Below are positions 44,647 to 52,136 of a stretch of DNA of 64,000 bases, in pieces (the first letter of the stretch is position 1; every line of letters begins with the position of its first letter). The notes below the pieces were generated by a model that had not been told where the DNA came from, did not search any database, and saw only the letters and a program-made list of their open reading frames with translations. The stretch is from Glycocaulis albus (lineage in GTDB: Bacteria > Pseudomonadota > Alphaproteobacteria > Caulobacterales > Maricaulaceae), in the NCBI RefSeq assembly GCF_014639075.1, contig NZ_BMFS01000003.1, positions 1-64,000 of the forward strand, given 5' to 3'. The position numbers were made by a program, and so were the translations under genes.

Positions 44647-46398
44647 TTGCTGGGGGGGTTATCGGAAGCGCTGGAAAACGGATCGCGCAGGGGTCTGCGC
44701 ATTCAGCTGCTGGCCGTGCTGGTGCTGGCGCTGATGCCTTTGCTCATCCTGTCGAGCGTCCAGGGCATCATGGAGTATGAGCAGCAGCGCGAGCGCGAGA
44801 TCGGACGCCTGCACACAGCGGCGCTATCCGCCTCCGAGGCTATAACGGCCGCGTTCTCGCGCGCTGACGGCAAGGCGGGGGCGCTTGCCTCATGGTCCTT
44901 TGCCCTGATGGACGACCCGGAATCCTGCGTCAGGACATTGCGGCATATGGCAGAAGCCGATGTGACGGTGTCCAATATCGCCATGCTGGACAGCAATGGC
45001 GAGGTAATCTGCTCGGCGGTGCCGCCATCGGAGTCCGAACGCAATTTCAGCTCGCGTGACTGGTTTCAGGCTGTCAGCGACGGTGCGGACCGGACGCATA
45101 GCGATGTGGTTTTCGGGGCCATTTCCCAACGCCAGATCGTCCTGACCGTCCGCCGCCTGCGCGCAAATCCGGACATTGACGGCACTGACACAGACACGTT
45201 TGCCGGCGTGGTGGCGGTGGCGACCGACATGAATGCTGCGGCGCGGCTGGTCCGGCGCGAGCGGCTAGGCGCGGATGCCCAGATTGCCCTGATCAGCCGC
45301 CAGGGCGCCTTGAAGCTCGAAGGCAGTTCCATAGAGGACGATCTGTTCGAGAATGTCGCTGTCGGGACACTCCTGGAGCAGGCCCGGCCAGGCGAAGCCA
45401 TTCGCGCGCAAGGGACAGGGGTGCGGCCAGGCTATGAGGTGATAGTGGCCGCACTGATCCCGGAAAGGCTGGGAGTGGCCATTGCGGCACCAGCACGTGT
45501 GTTCGAGAGCTGGAGCGGCGTCAGCGTCATCAGCACATTCGCCATCCCTGCCTTGATGACCTTGCTGGTACTGGTCTGTGTGTGGGTGGCGGTGGATTAT
45601 TTCATCCTGCGCTGGCTGACCTATCTTCAGCGCATCGCGCAGCTCTACGCCGCCGGCCGGCTCGACCTGGTCCCCCAGCGCGCGCGCAAGGCTCCGCGTG
45701 AAGTAGCGCGCCTTGCCGCCGTCATGGAGCAGATGGCCGCCTCGCTCGATGAGCAGCGCACAGAGCTTGCCGAAGCCGTTGACCAGCGCTCCGGCCTGCT
45801 GCGTGAGATTCATCACCGGGTTAAGAACAATCTCCAGGTCATTGTCAGCCTTCTGAACCTGCAATCGGGCCGAATCAGCGATCCGGCCGCGGCAGAGGCG
45901 CTGATGGATGCGCGCCGGCGTATCAATGCGCTCGCCCTGGTCCACCGGAGCCTCTATGAAACCGACGACCTGCGCTTCATCGAGGTCAGCCCGTTCCTGA
46001 AGGATCTGATCGGCAACCTTGCCGAAGTACTAGGCGGGCATGACAGCACCATTGCGGTCGATGTCGAGTGCGATGATCTGGCGCTCAGCCCGGATCAGGC
46101 AGCTCCCATGGCCCTGTTCGTGACGGAAGCGGTAACGAACGCCTTCAAACACGCGTTCGCAGGCCGTGATGCCGGGCGCATCCTCGTCCGGCTGACATGC
46201 GGCGATGATGACCAGTGCGAGATTTCCATTGGCGATAACGGTACCGGGGTAAATCCGTCGGCCAGCGCGGGCACCGGTTCATCGCTGATGAATGCCTTTG
46301 CCCAGCAACTGGGCGGACGCTTCGAGACGCGCCCCAGCCCGCTGGGCGGCTATGAGGCAGCCATCTCCTTCCCCATCAGCAAGCACTGGGATAGCTAG
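44647..46398 (+). CDS. HisKA_2-family sensor histidine kinase (PhyK-type candidate)
   Basis: Membrane sensor kinase of 583 residues. It has transmembrane helix 1 at about 17-37, a periplasmic region to about 285 of dCache-like character (SSRDWFQAVSDGADRTH and AGVVAVATDMNAAAR), transmembrane helix 2 at about 292-318, a HAMP-like linker, and a HisKA_2 dimerisation domain with LREIHHRVKNNLQVI (phospho-His about 389/390). The ATPase domain has VTEAVTNAFKHAF, GDNGTGV and GTGSSLMNAFA. Kinases of this class beside ecfG phosphorylate PhyR in related bacteria, so it is the likely stress sensor. It begins at a TTG 5 bp after ecfG. Confidence 0.88.
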   Translation: MLGGLSEALENGSRRGLRIQLLAVLVLALMPLLILSSVQGIMEYEQQREREIGRLHTAALSASEAITAAFSRADGKAGALASWSFALMDDPESCVRTLRHMAEADVTVSNIAMLDSNGEVICSAVPPSESERNFSSRDWFQAVSDGADRTHSDVVFGAISQRQIVLTVRRLRANPDIDGTDTDTFAGVVAVATDMNAAARLVRRERLGADAQIALISRQGALKLEGSSIEDDLFENVAVGTLLEQARPGEAIRAQGTGVRPGYEVIVAALIPERLGVAIAAPARVFESWSGVSVISTFAIPALMTLLVLVCVWVAVDYFILRWLTYLQRIAQLYAAGRLDLVPQRARKAPREVARLAAVMEQMAASLDEQRTELAEAVDQRSGLLREIHHRVKNNLQVIVSLLNLQSGRISDPAAAEALMDARRRINALALVHRSLYETDDLRFIEVSPFLKDLIGNLAEVLGGHDSTIAVDVECDDLALSPDQAAPMALFVTEAVTNAFKHAFAGRDAGRILVRLTCGDDDQCEISIGDNGTGVNPSASAGTGSSLMNAFAQQLGGRFETRPSPLGGYEAAISFPISKHWDS

Positions 46399-47009
46399 AG
46401 CGTATCGAGATTGCAGGTGCGCACGACCACCAGGCCCGTTTCGGGCACCTGGGCCGCACATGACGCGGGCACCTGCTGGAGACCGCCCCCGGCGCCATTG
46501 ATGCGGACCATCAATACCAGTCCGGTGCCGGGCGATTGCGCGATACGTTCAACCAGACCGAAACGATGACCCCGATCAGTAATCACCGGGGCGCCGGCAA
46601 GCTCCGGCGCGTGCGCTGCGGCAACGGGGATGCCTGACGCTGCCTGACGGGCAAGAAGCTCGTCTTCAGCATAGGGAATAAACGCGATACTGCGCGCGGC
46701 ATCAAACCTCACATCGCTTGCATCGACGCGCACGGGCAGTGTTGACAGGAAGCGTCCCGCCATGCGCGATCGCGCACCAAGGCGCACCGTGAAGGCGGCC
46801 GGCGAGCCAGTCTCTGCGTAGTGTATCTGGTCCAGATAGGCCTCACCCTGCGCGAGCTGAACGCGCACTTCGCCCGGAGCGCTGGCTGGCGCCGCGCTTG
46901 CCGGGGTCAAGACGATCCGATCTGTCTGGGGTCCAGCCAAGGTCACCGCCGTGCTGGCGGCCAGACCGGTCAGCGCTGCTGCGATAGTGGATCCGATAGC
47001 CATATGCAT
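46395..47009 (-). CDS. Exported protein of unknown function in the stress regulon
   Basis: A 204-residue protein with an N-terminal hydrophobic signal (MHMAIGSTIAAALTGLAAS) and an Ala/Pro-rich spacer. I do not recognise the family. A stretch near 145-165 (GAPVITDRGHRFGLVERIAQ) has the look of a PRC-barrel or similar small beta domain, but this is weak. Two cysteines near the C-terminus (in PASCAAQVP and VRTCNLD) could form a disulfide. The start at 47009 has GGAGG 8 bases upstream. A near-consensus EcfG promoter is in front of it. It overlaps the end of the sensor kinase gene by four bases (convergent). Confidence 0.7.
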   Translation of the reverse strand: MHMAIGSTIAAALTGLAASTAVTLAGPQTDRIVLTPASAAPASAPGEVRVQLAQGEAYLDQIHYAETGSPAAFTVRLGARSRMAGRFLSTLPVRVDASDVRFDAARSIAFIPYAEDELLARQAASGIPVAAAHAPELAGAPVITDRGHRFGLVERIAQSPGTGLVLMVRINGAGGGLQQVPASCAAQVPETGLVVVRTCNLDTL

Positions 47010-47034
47010 CGCGTCTACCTCCGTTGAAAAGGTA

Positions 47035-47059
47035 AACGCACGCGCCGCCAACAGGTTTC
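47035..47059 (-). promoter_or_regulatory. Near-consensus EcfG promoter of the exported protein gene
   Basis: Minus strand: GAAAC (47059-47055), 16 bases, CGTT (47038-47035). One mismatch in the -35 (GGAAC expected). It is well placed, 26 bp before the start codon. Confidence 0.55.
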
Positions 47060-47747
47060 AATTATCCGCCTGCATCCGTGTGCGGCAGGCCTGCACAAAG
47101 CGGCGGAACAGGCGGCGCATGTCTGCGCGGTGCAGCAAGAGCTCCGGGTGAAACTGAACCCCGAAACGCAATGAGCCCTCTTGTGCCTCGATTGCCTGGA
47201 CACCGCCATCCTCACCGCACGCCGCTGCCGTGAAACCCGGCGCGATATTGCGTACGGCGCGCCGGTGGAGGCTGTTGACCCGAAGTGCTCCAGGACCAAA
47301 GACACTGGCAAGAAACGTGTCCGGCAGTATGTCCACCGGCTTGCGGAAAAGCGCATAGCCGATCGGGCCGCTTGGCCAGTTCCGCGTGATTTCAGGGTCG
47401 AGGCGCTGGTGAAGATCGCCTCCGGCCTTCACGTTGAGCATTTGCAGGCCCCGGCATATCCCCATGACCGGAACCGAGCGGGCAAAGGCGACCGCAAGCC
47501 AGGCCAGTTCCAGTTCGTCACGCTGCAGGTCGAACCGGCTTTCCACCTCCATTTCCGCATTATAGCGGCTTGGATGGATGTCGAGTCCCCCCAGCAGGAT
47601 CAGGCCGTCAATACGCGGCGAGTTGTCATCTGGCGGCCGGCGCAGGCGGGCCGGCTTGCCCCCCGAAAGGCGGATAATGAGTGACGTCAGGGCTCCGACC
47701 AGCCGGTCACCATCCGGCGCGCCGATATATCCGATCACAGGTCTCAA
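47058..47747 (-). CDS. Class I glutamine amidotransferase-like protein (peptidase C26, PuuD-like)
   Basis: A 229-residue gamma-glutamyl hydrolase-fold protein. It has the nucleophile Cys98 in VMGICRGLQMLNV and the catalytic His200/Glu202 in FGVQFHPELL, with the fold-typical GLILLGGLDIHP near 48-59. The C26 group includes gamma-glutamyl-GABA hydrolase (PuuD), which releases glutamate from gamma-glutamyl amides. It begins 6 bp after the ATP-grasp gene, so the pair is one transcript under an EcfG promoter. Whether it hydrolyses the product of its partner or feeds it ammonia is open. Confidence 0.85.
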   Translation of the reverse strand: MRPVIGYIGAPDGDRLVGALTSLIIRLSGGKPARLRRPPDDNSPRIDGLILLGGLDIHPSRYNAEMEVESRFDLQRDELELAWLAVAFARSVPVMGICRGLQMLNVKAGGDLHQRLDPEITRNWPSGPIGYALFRKPVDILPDTFLASVFGPGALRVNSLHRRAVRNIAPGFTAAACGEDGGVQAIEAQEGSLRFGVQFHPELLLHRADMRRLFRRFVQACRTRMQADN

Positions 47748-47753
47748 AAGGGA

Positions 47754-49055
47754 TTAGTCCATGGGCTTGTATGAAATCTCGGGTGGCAGCTTGCCGTGAC
47801 GGGCGAGATGGGACGCAATGAAAAGAACGCCAAGTGCGGAGCGCGGATCATCTTCTGCCATGAGGTCGATATCAAGGTCAGACCGGTCGGTCAGGCGGAA
47901 CATGATGTCGTCTATCGCTTCGCCGGCAGATTTGGCACTGCCAAGAGAGGTGAGGAACCGGCCTACCCGGTCAAGCAGGCTCTCGTCGGAAGCCTGGAGA
48001 TGCTCCCACGCATCGGAGAGCTTTTCGGCGTATTCGGTCTCGGAGAATGCTTCTGACACGGCCGAGGGCATCCAGATCATGGGCACCTTCGAACGATGGC
48101 CGATCTCGGGCTGTCCGGGCTCGGAGCGTATCTCGCCAAACAGGGTCTGTTCCAGCAGCAGGCGGGGATAATCAACACCGGACAGTTTGGAATGGCGGAC
48201 ACCGGCCCAGAAGCGGGCATTGATCTCGATGAGAAGCGGCGTATCGCCCTCCTCTCCGGTCCACATGAAGTCAGCCTCGAACACGCCGTCCCATCCGGTC
48301 TCGCGCGCGATCCGGCGTACCGCCTCCACAAAAGGCGCAGCATCAACGGTTTCACGTACAACACCTGCGCCATGCTCCTTCGGGAATTGCTCCAGATTGG
48401 TGTAGGCCGAGCAGATCACAAGCTCGCCCTTGTTGCACAAGGCAGAGACGCAATAATCCTCTCCCGGTGCGAGCGACTGGGCTAGGATGATGTCCTTTTC
48501 CCTGATGCCAGCGGCGTAATCGTCCAATTCCCCGCGGCTCGCAACCTTGCTTATACCCCGGCCGCCTGCGCCCTCGGACGGCTTGACGAGGAAAGGATAG
48601 CTGAAGCCTTCAGGTTCCCGCAGGCCGGACTTTCCATCACCGATGATCTCGGTCGCAGGAGCCGGGATATCCGTGCCCGAGACGGTTTCGGCCAGCTTGT
48701 GCTTGGGTGTGACCCTGCCTACCGCCTGCGTATCCGGCGCTGCGATCGTGACGTTAGCGGGAAACCGGTGACTTTCACGGGCGAGAAGTTCCATCTCCTC
48801 GAAGACCGGCATGATGACAACCTGCTCGCCGGAGAAGCGCTCGCAAGCCGCAGCCAGATCATCCACGAAGTCCTGCGGGTCACTGCGATAGTCCGCCGTG
48901 ACGATGGCCTCATCACAATTTTTCGAGAAGCCGAGCGGCGTCATGTCGACGCTGTCGGCTGCCACTATCCTCCCCGCGAGCTCGCGGCAGGACTCTGCCA
49001 CCGTCAACGACATCAGGCTGCGGGCATAGGTGATAATCACGATCGGTTTTCTCAT
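47754..49055 (-). CDS. ATP-grasp ligase of unknown substrate, stress-regulated
   Basis: A 433-residue ATP-grasp enzyme of the carbamoyl-phosphate-synthase/D-Ala ligase-like type. Domains: N-terminal pre-ATP-grasp region 1-115 (KPIVIITYARSLMSL), ATP-binding subdomain with FLVKPSEGAGGRGISKV (155-171), and the metal site E-I-N-A-R at 277-281 in LLIEINARFWAG. Such enzymes join a carboxylate to an amine or thiol through an acyl phosphate. The C-terminal ~100 residues are not recognised. I place the start at 49055 (MRKPIVIITYAR). The exact EcfG promoter ends only about 9 bases before it, so the transcript may be nearly leaderless. The C26 amidotransferase follows it in the operon. Confidence 0.8.
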   Translation of the reverse strand: MRKPIVIITYARSLMSLTVAESCRELAGRIVAADSVDMTPLGFSKNCDEAIVTADYRSDPQDFVDDLAAACERFSGEQVVIMPVFEEMELLARESHRFPANVTIAAPDTQAVGRVTPKHKLAETVSGTDIPAPATEIIGDGKSGLREPEGFSYPFLVKPSEGAGGRGISKVASRGELDDYAAGIREKDIILAQSLAPGEDYCVSALCNKGELVICSAYTNLEQFPKEHGAGVVRETVDAAPFVEAVRRIARETGWDGVFEADFMWTGEEGDTPLLIEINARFWAGVRHSKLSGVDYPRLLLEQTLFGEIRSEPGQPEIGHRSKVPMIWMPSAVSEAFSETEYAEKLSDAWEHLQASDESLLDRVGRFLTSLGSAKSAGEAIDDIMFRLTDRSDLDIDLMAEDDPRSALGVLFIASHLARHGKLPPEISYKPMD

Positions 49056-49063
49056 GTGCCGGA

Positions 49064-49088
49064 AACGCGCTGGCCGCAATCGGGTTCC
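49064..49088 (-). promoter_or_regulatory. EcfG promoter of the ATP-grasp/C26 operon
   Basis: Minus strand: GGAAC (49088-49084), 16 bases, CGTT (49067-49064). Exact consensus. The predicted transcription start (about 6-7 bases on) falls within about 3 bases of the ATP-grasp start codon. Confidence 0.82.
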
Positions 49089-49122
49089 CGATCGCCCGCG
49101 TGCGCAAACAAACCTGACAGGG

Positions 49123-49148
49123 CCAATTTTCTCTGATAAGAGAATTGG
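49123..49148. promoter_or_regulatory. Inverted repeat upstream of the exported D-aminoacylase
   Basis: TTCTCT-GATA-AGAGAA (49129-49144) is a perfect 6-bp-arm palindrome, extended outward by CCAATT and TTGG. It lies 29 bp before the D-aminoacylase start and looks like an operator. Pieces of the same motif (GAGAATTG, AATTTTCTGAT) occur in front of the TonB receptor/XRE-cupin pair. Confidence 0.4.
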
Positions 49149-49176
49149 TAGAGAAAATGAAAACGGGGAGACCGGC

Positions 49177-50733
49177 ATGACTGGTATCATCACAAAGCTT
49201 GCCCTGGCGGGCGCTCTGGCCTTCAGTCCGGCCGCGCTTGCACAGGACTACGACATTGTCCTGAACAATGGCCGCGTCATTGATCCGGAGACGGGTCTTG
49301 ATGCCATCCGCCATGTCGGCATTCGCGGTGATGAGATAGCCACCATTTCCGAAACCCCGCTTGAGGGCGCGCGCACGATTGACGCCACGGGCCGCATCGT
49401 GGCGCCGGGCTTTATCGATCTGCACGGGCACGGACAGAATACGCCGTCAGGGCGCATGCAGGCGCTGGACGGGGTAACCACCACACTGGAACTGGAGTCC
49501 GGCGTGCTCCCCGTTGCCGAGTTTTACGAGAGTGCCGCCGAGGAAGGGCGTCCGATCAATTACGGTGCGGCGGCCAGCTGGGCCCATGCGCGCATCGCGG
49601 CGGTCATGGACGTCGAGCCCGATGCGGACACATACTGGTTCTTCCGCTATATCGGGGATCCGCGCTGGCAGACGGAGCTGGCCGACAATGAGCGCCTGTC
49701 GACCATATTGCGCCACATCAATACCGGACTGGAAGAAGGCGGGCTGGGGATCGGCATTCTTCTGGGCTATGCGCCGGGGGTCAGCCGGTCCGAATACCAC
49801 GCGGTCAACGCGCTCGCGGCGGCGCGCGATGTGCCGACCTTCACCCATGCCCGCTTTTTGAGCGCCATCGAGCCGCAAAGCTCCTATGAGGGCTTTCAGG
49901 AAATGGTGGCCGTTGCGGCGAGCACCGGCGCACACATGCATATCAGCCACCTCAACTCCATCAGCCTTTCGGACATTGACCGCATTGCGGAAATGATCGA
50001 GGGCGCACAGGCCAATGGGGTGAACATCACGGTGGAGGCCTACCCTTACGGCGCGGGCGCAACCGGCATTGGCGCTGCGATGTTCCGGGGCGAGAACTGG
50101 CGCGAGCGCATGGGCGGGATCGAGTATTCCGACTTCACCGTACAGGGCGTGCCGCTCGACGAGGAACGCTTTAACGAGCTGCAGGAAAACGCGCCTGGCA
50201 CCGGCATTGTCGTCCATTTCCTGAACCCCGATGAACGCCCCGAGCACCAGGCCTATCTTGACCGCTCCATTCTCTTCCCCGGCGGGGCCATCGCGTCTGA
50301 TGGCGGGCCCTGGGCCGTCGGCAGCGACCGCCTGACCGGCGATATCTGGCCGATCCCGGAAGATGCCCACTCCCACCCGCGCAGCGCGGGCACATATGGC
50401 CGCTTCCTGCGCATCTATGCGCGAGAGCGCGGCGTGATCGACTGGCCGGAAGCGGTCGCCAAGGCGAGCTTCTATCCTGCCCGCATCCTCTCTGACGCCG
50501 TGCCGCAAATGCGCCGCAAGGGCCGCCTGCAAGCGGGCATGGACGCCGATATCGTGGTGTTCGACCCCGAAACGGTCGCTGACCGCGCCACGTTTGAACG
50601 GCCCGCTCAGGCGTCAGTCGGCTTTGAGTATGTGATCGTCAACGGCACGGTACTGGTCGATGGTGGAGAGCTCGACACCTCGGTCCTGCCCGGCCGCCCG
50701 GTCAGGGGAACCGTGGCAAGCGGGGCGGAGTAG
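49177..50733 (+). CDS. Exported N-acyl-D-amino-acid deacylase (D-aminoacylase family)
   Basis: A 518-residue metal-dependent amidohydrolase with a Sec signal peptide (MTGIITKLALAGALAFSPAA, then LAQ), so it is probably periplasmic. The beta domain starts YDIVLNNGRVIDPETG, and the metal-binding motif is PGFIDLHGHGQ (about 75-85). HMHISHLNS near 250 and SDGGPWAVGSDR near 370 match the amidohydrolase metal site and C-terminal region. It would remove acyl groups from N-acyl-D-amino acids. With the DgcN/DgcA pair nearby, D-glutamate derivatives from peptidoglycan are plausible substrates. GGGGAG lies 7 bases before the start. A palindrome lies upstream, and the foldback element begins 4 bases after the stop. 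Confidence 0.85.
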   Translation: MTGIITKLALAGALAFSPAALAQDYDIVLNNGRVIDPETGLDAIRHVGIRGDEIATISETPLEGARTIDATGRIVAPGFIDLHGHGQNTPSGRMQALDGVTTTLELESGVLPVAEFYESAAEEGRPINYGAAASWAHARIAAVMDVEPDADTYWFFRYIGDPRWQTELADNERLSTILRHINTGLEEGGLGIGILLGYAPGVSRSEYHAVNALAAARDVPTFTHARFLSAIEPQSSYEGFQEMVAVAASTGAHMHISHLNSISLSDIDRIAEMIEGAQANGVNITVEAYPYGAGATGIGAAMFRGENWRERMGGIEYSDFTVQGVPLDEERFNELQENAPGTGIVVHFLNPDERPEHQAYLDRSILFPGGAIASDGGPWAVGSDRLTGDIWPIPEDAHSHPRSAGTYGRFLRIYARERGVIDWPEAVAKASFYPARILSDAVPQMRRKGRLQAGMDADIVVFDPETVADRATFERPAQASVGFEYVIVNGTVLVDGGELDTSVLPGRPVRGTVASGAE

Positions 50734-50737
50734 GGGT

Positions 50738-51007
50738 TAGGGCCTGTCCTGACGAAGGTTTCGGGCGCGGCGCGAAGCGGATTTTATGTCTGAGAAGGAG
50801 AGACGACCGCCGTGGAGCACTCCTCCACAAGGGCGGCTCGACGCCGTCAGGCGCAAAATCCGCCGCGTCCTTGGGGATGTGGGCCAGATCGCCCGTTTCA
50901 TCGTCGCGAACCCTTGAAAGGGGACGGCCCTTTCTGCGGCTTCCCTCCTTGAACCGGACAATCTGGCCCGACACCGCGCCTCAAACCCTTCGTCAGGAGA
51001 GGCCCTA
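50738..51007. mobile_element. 270-bp foldback element (MITE-like) with terminal inverted repeats
   Basis: The left end TAGGGCCTGTCCTGACGAAG (continuing GTTT) and the inverse of the right end (TAGGGCCTCTCCTGACGAAG, continuing GGTTT) match over about 25 bp with very few differences. TA flanks both ends, which fits a TA target duplication. Inside are two further inverted pairs: CGCGaAGCGGATTTT (50771-50785) with 50855-50867, and GGGCCAGAT (50881-50889) with ATCTGGCCC (50961-50969). There is no transposase. Short frames inside it are not protein-like. It sits between the D-aminoacylase and lipoprotein genes. Confidence 0.8.
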
Positions 51008-51541
51008 GCCGGCGATCCCCCAGCGGGCAAGGCAAGGGGCGCTCTCCTCGTCGGGGATCGCCACCCGGACCAGTTCGAGCTGGATATCGTTCAGTTCCCA
51101 GCACGGATCGTGGGACAATAGCGGCTCATCGGGATTGCTGGCCTTGCGCAGGCGATAGCCGTGATAGGCCACCTCGCCTGCCACCTCGAAGCGCGGCATG
51201 TTCCGGGCTGCGGCGAGCGCGCGTTCATCCCGTTCCCCGCTGACCTGCCATCGCCGGTAGCCTGTTTGAAGCCGGGAATAATCCACATGCTCATAGCCGG
51301 TAGAGATGGCGAAGCGCCATTCGTCACTGGCTATTTCGCAATCAATAGCGTCAAGATTGCCTTGCCAGGCTGCATCGTAAAGTGCGTGAGGATCAGGCCA
51401 GTTCGCGCACACTGCCTCGTGAAGGAGCCGCGCCGCCTCCATTTCCGGTGTCTCTTCCCAGAGTGGTTCGCGCGCTTCCTCAGCAACACAGCCTGCAACA
51501 GCAAACAGACCGGCGAAAGCCGCGTGAAGTGCTGGTTTCAT
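51005..51541 (-). CDS. Hypothetical lipoprotein, possibly truncated by the foldback element
   Basis: A 178-residue protein of no family I recognise. The signal MKPALHAAFAGLFAVAGC has a lipobox (AVAGC, lipid-modified Cys18), so it is a membrane-anchored lipoprotein. The mature part is acidic and has four further cysteines (HEAVCANW, DAIDCEIA, HDPCWELN, SAPCLARW), which could form disulfides in the periplasm. The stop codon (TAG, 51007-51005) is made of the terminal bases of the foldback element, so the native C-terminus may have been longer. Neighbouring genes give no functional hint. Confidence 0.72.
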   Translation of the reverse strand: MKPALHAAFAGLFAVAGCVAEEAREPLWEETPEMEAARLLHEAVCANWPDPHALYDAAWQGNLDAIDCEIASDEWRFAISTGYEHVDYSRLQTGYRRWQVSGERDERALAAARNMPRFEVAGEVAYHGYRLRKASNPDEPLLSHDPCWELNDIQLELVRVAIPDEESAPCLARWGIAG

Positions 51542-51659
51542 GACCCTGTCCCCGCCGGAATTCCTGCAAGTTCTTCAAATGAAAGGGCGCACACGCAACT
51601 AATCCGCCCCCTCCTGCTCCGGCTCAATAATGCGCAGCCTAATAGTGGAGGCCTGCAAT

Positions 51660-52136
51660 ATGAACCCTGTTGCCAAGAACCCGAAACAGCCGCCATCCGA
51701 GCCGCCTGTCTGCGCACGGATAAAGCGCAATATCCAGCTCGATAGTGCCCTGCAAGCACAAGCGGGCCGGGACTGGAGGAGAGCTGAGCAGTCTCTCGTC
51801 GCCATTGAAGCCGAGATACCGGCACTACGCGCCGAGGTTCGCAGGCTGGAGACATTATCGGTTCTGCCCCACAACCCTGTACCGCCACGCCGACCAGGTC
51901 GGCTGGTGGGCGTGCTTCAGGAGGCACCGGGTGCGGGCGCGGCTGCGTTGGCCAGCCAGCTTGGCAATGCTCGGAGCAGACTGGCTCAAGCTGAACGCCG
52001 CAGAAGCACCCTGCAGGCAGAGATATCTCAAGCTCGCAATGATCTGAGCCGCCTTGAACGGAACATGGAGAACAACGTCGCCGAATTCCACGCCAATGGA
52101 TGCGAAGGCCGCCCTATGAACTGGGTGCGCCACTAG
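51660..52136 (+). CDS. Hypothetical coiled-coil protein
   Basis: A 158-residue soluble protein with no recognised domain. Two heptad-like regions are visible: about 35-65 (AEQSLVAIEAEIPALRAEVR) and about 102-145 (ASQLGNARSRLAQAERRR, then LQAEISQARNDLSRLE), separated by a Pro-rich turn (HNPVPPRRPG). A helical hairpin is likely. The start at 51660 has GGAGG 8 bases upstream; ten upstream codons in the frame are excluded. Its last 23 bases overlap the 3' end of the convergent transporter gene. Codon use looks less biased than in neighbours, so I hold it with moderate confidence. Confidence 0.6.
   Translation: MNPVAKNPKQPPSEPPVCARIKRNIQLDSALQAQAGRDWRRAEQSLVAIEAEIPALRAEVRRLETLSVLPHNPVPPRRPGRLVGVLQEAPGAGAAALASQLGNARSRLAQAERRRSTLQAEISQARNDLSRLERNMENNVAEFHANGCEGRPMNWVRH

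Noticed and set aside
50702-51030. Two minus-strand frames of 90 and 97 codons across the foldback element
   Set aside because: They consist mostly of inverted-repeat sequence, lack ribosome-binding sites and look like shadows.
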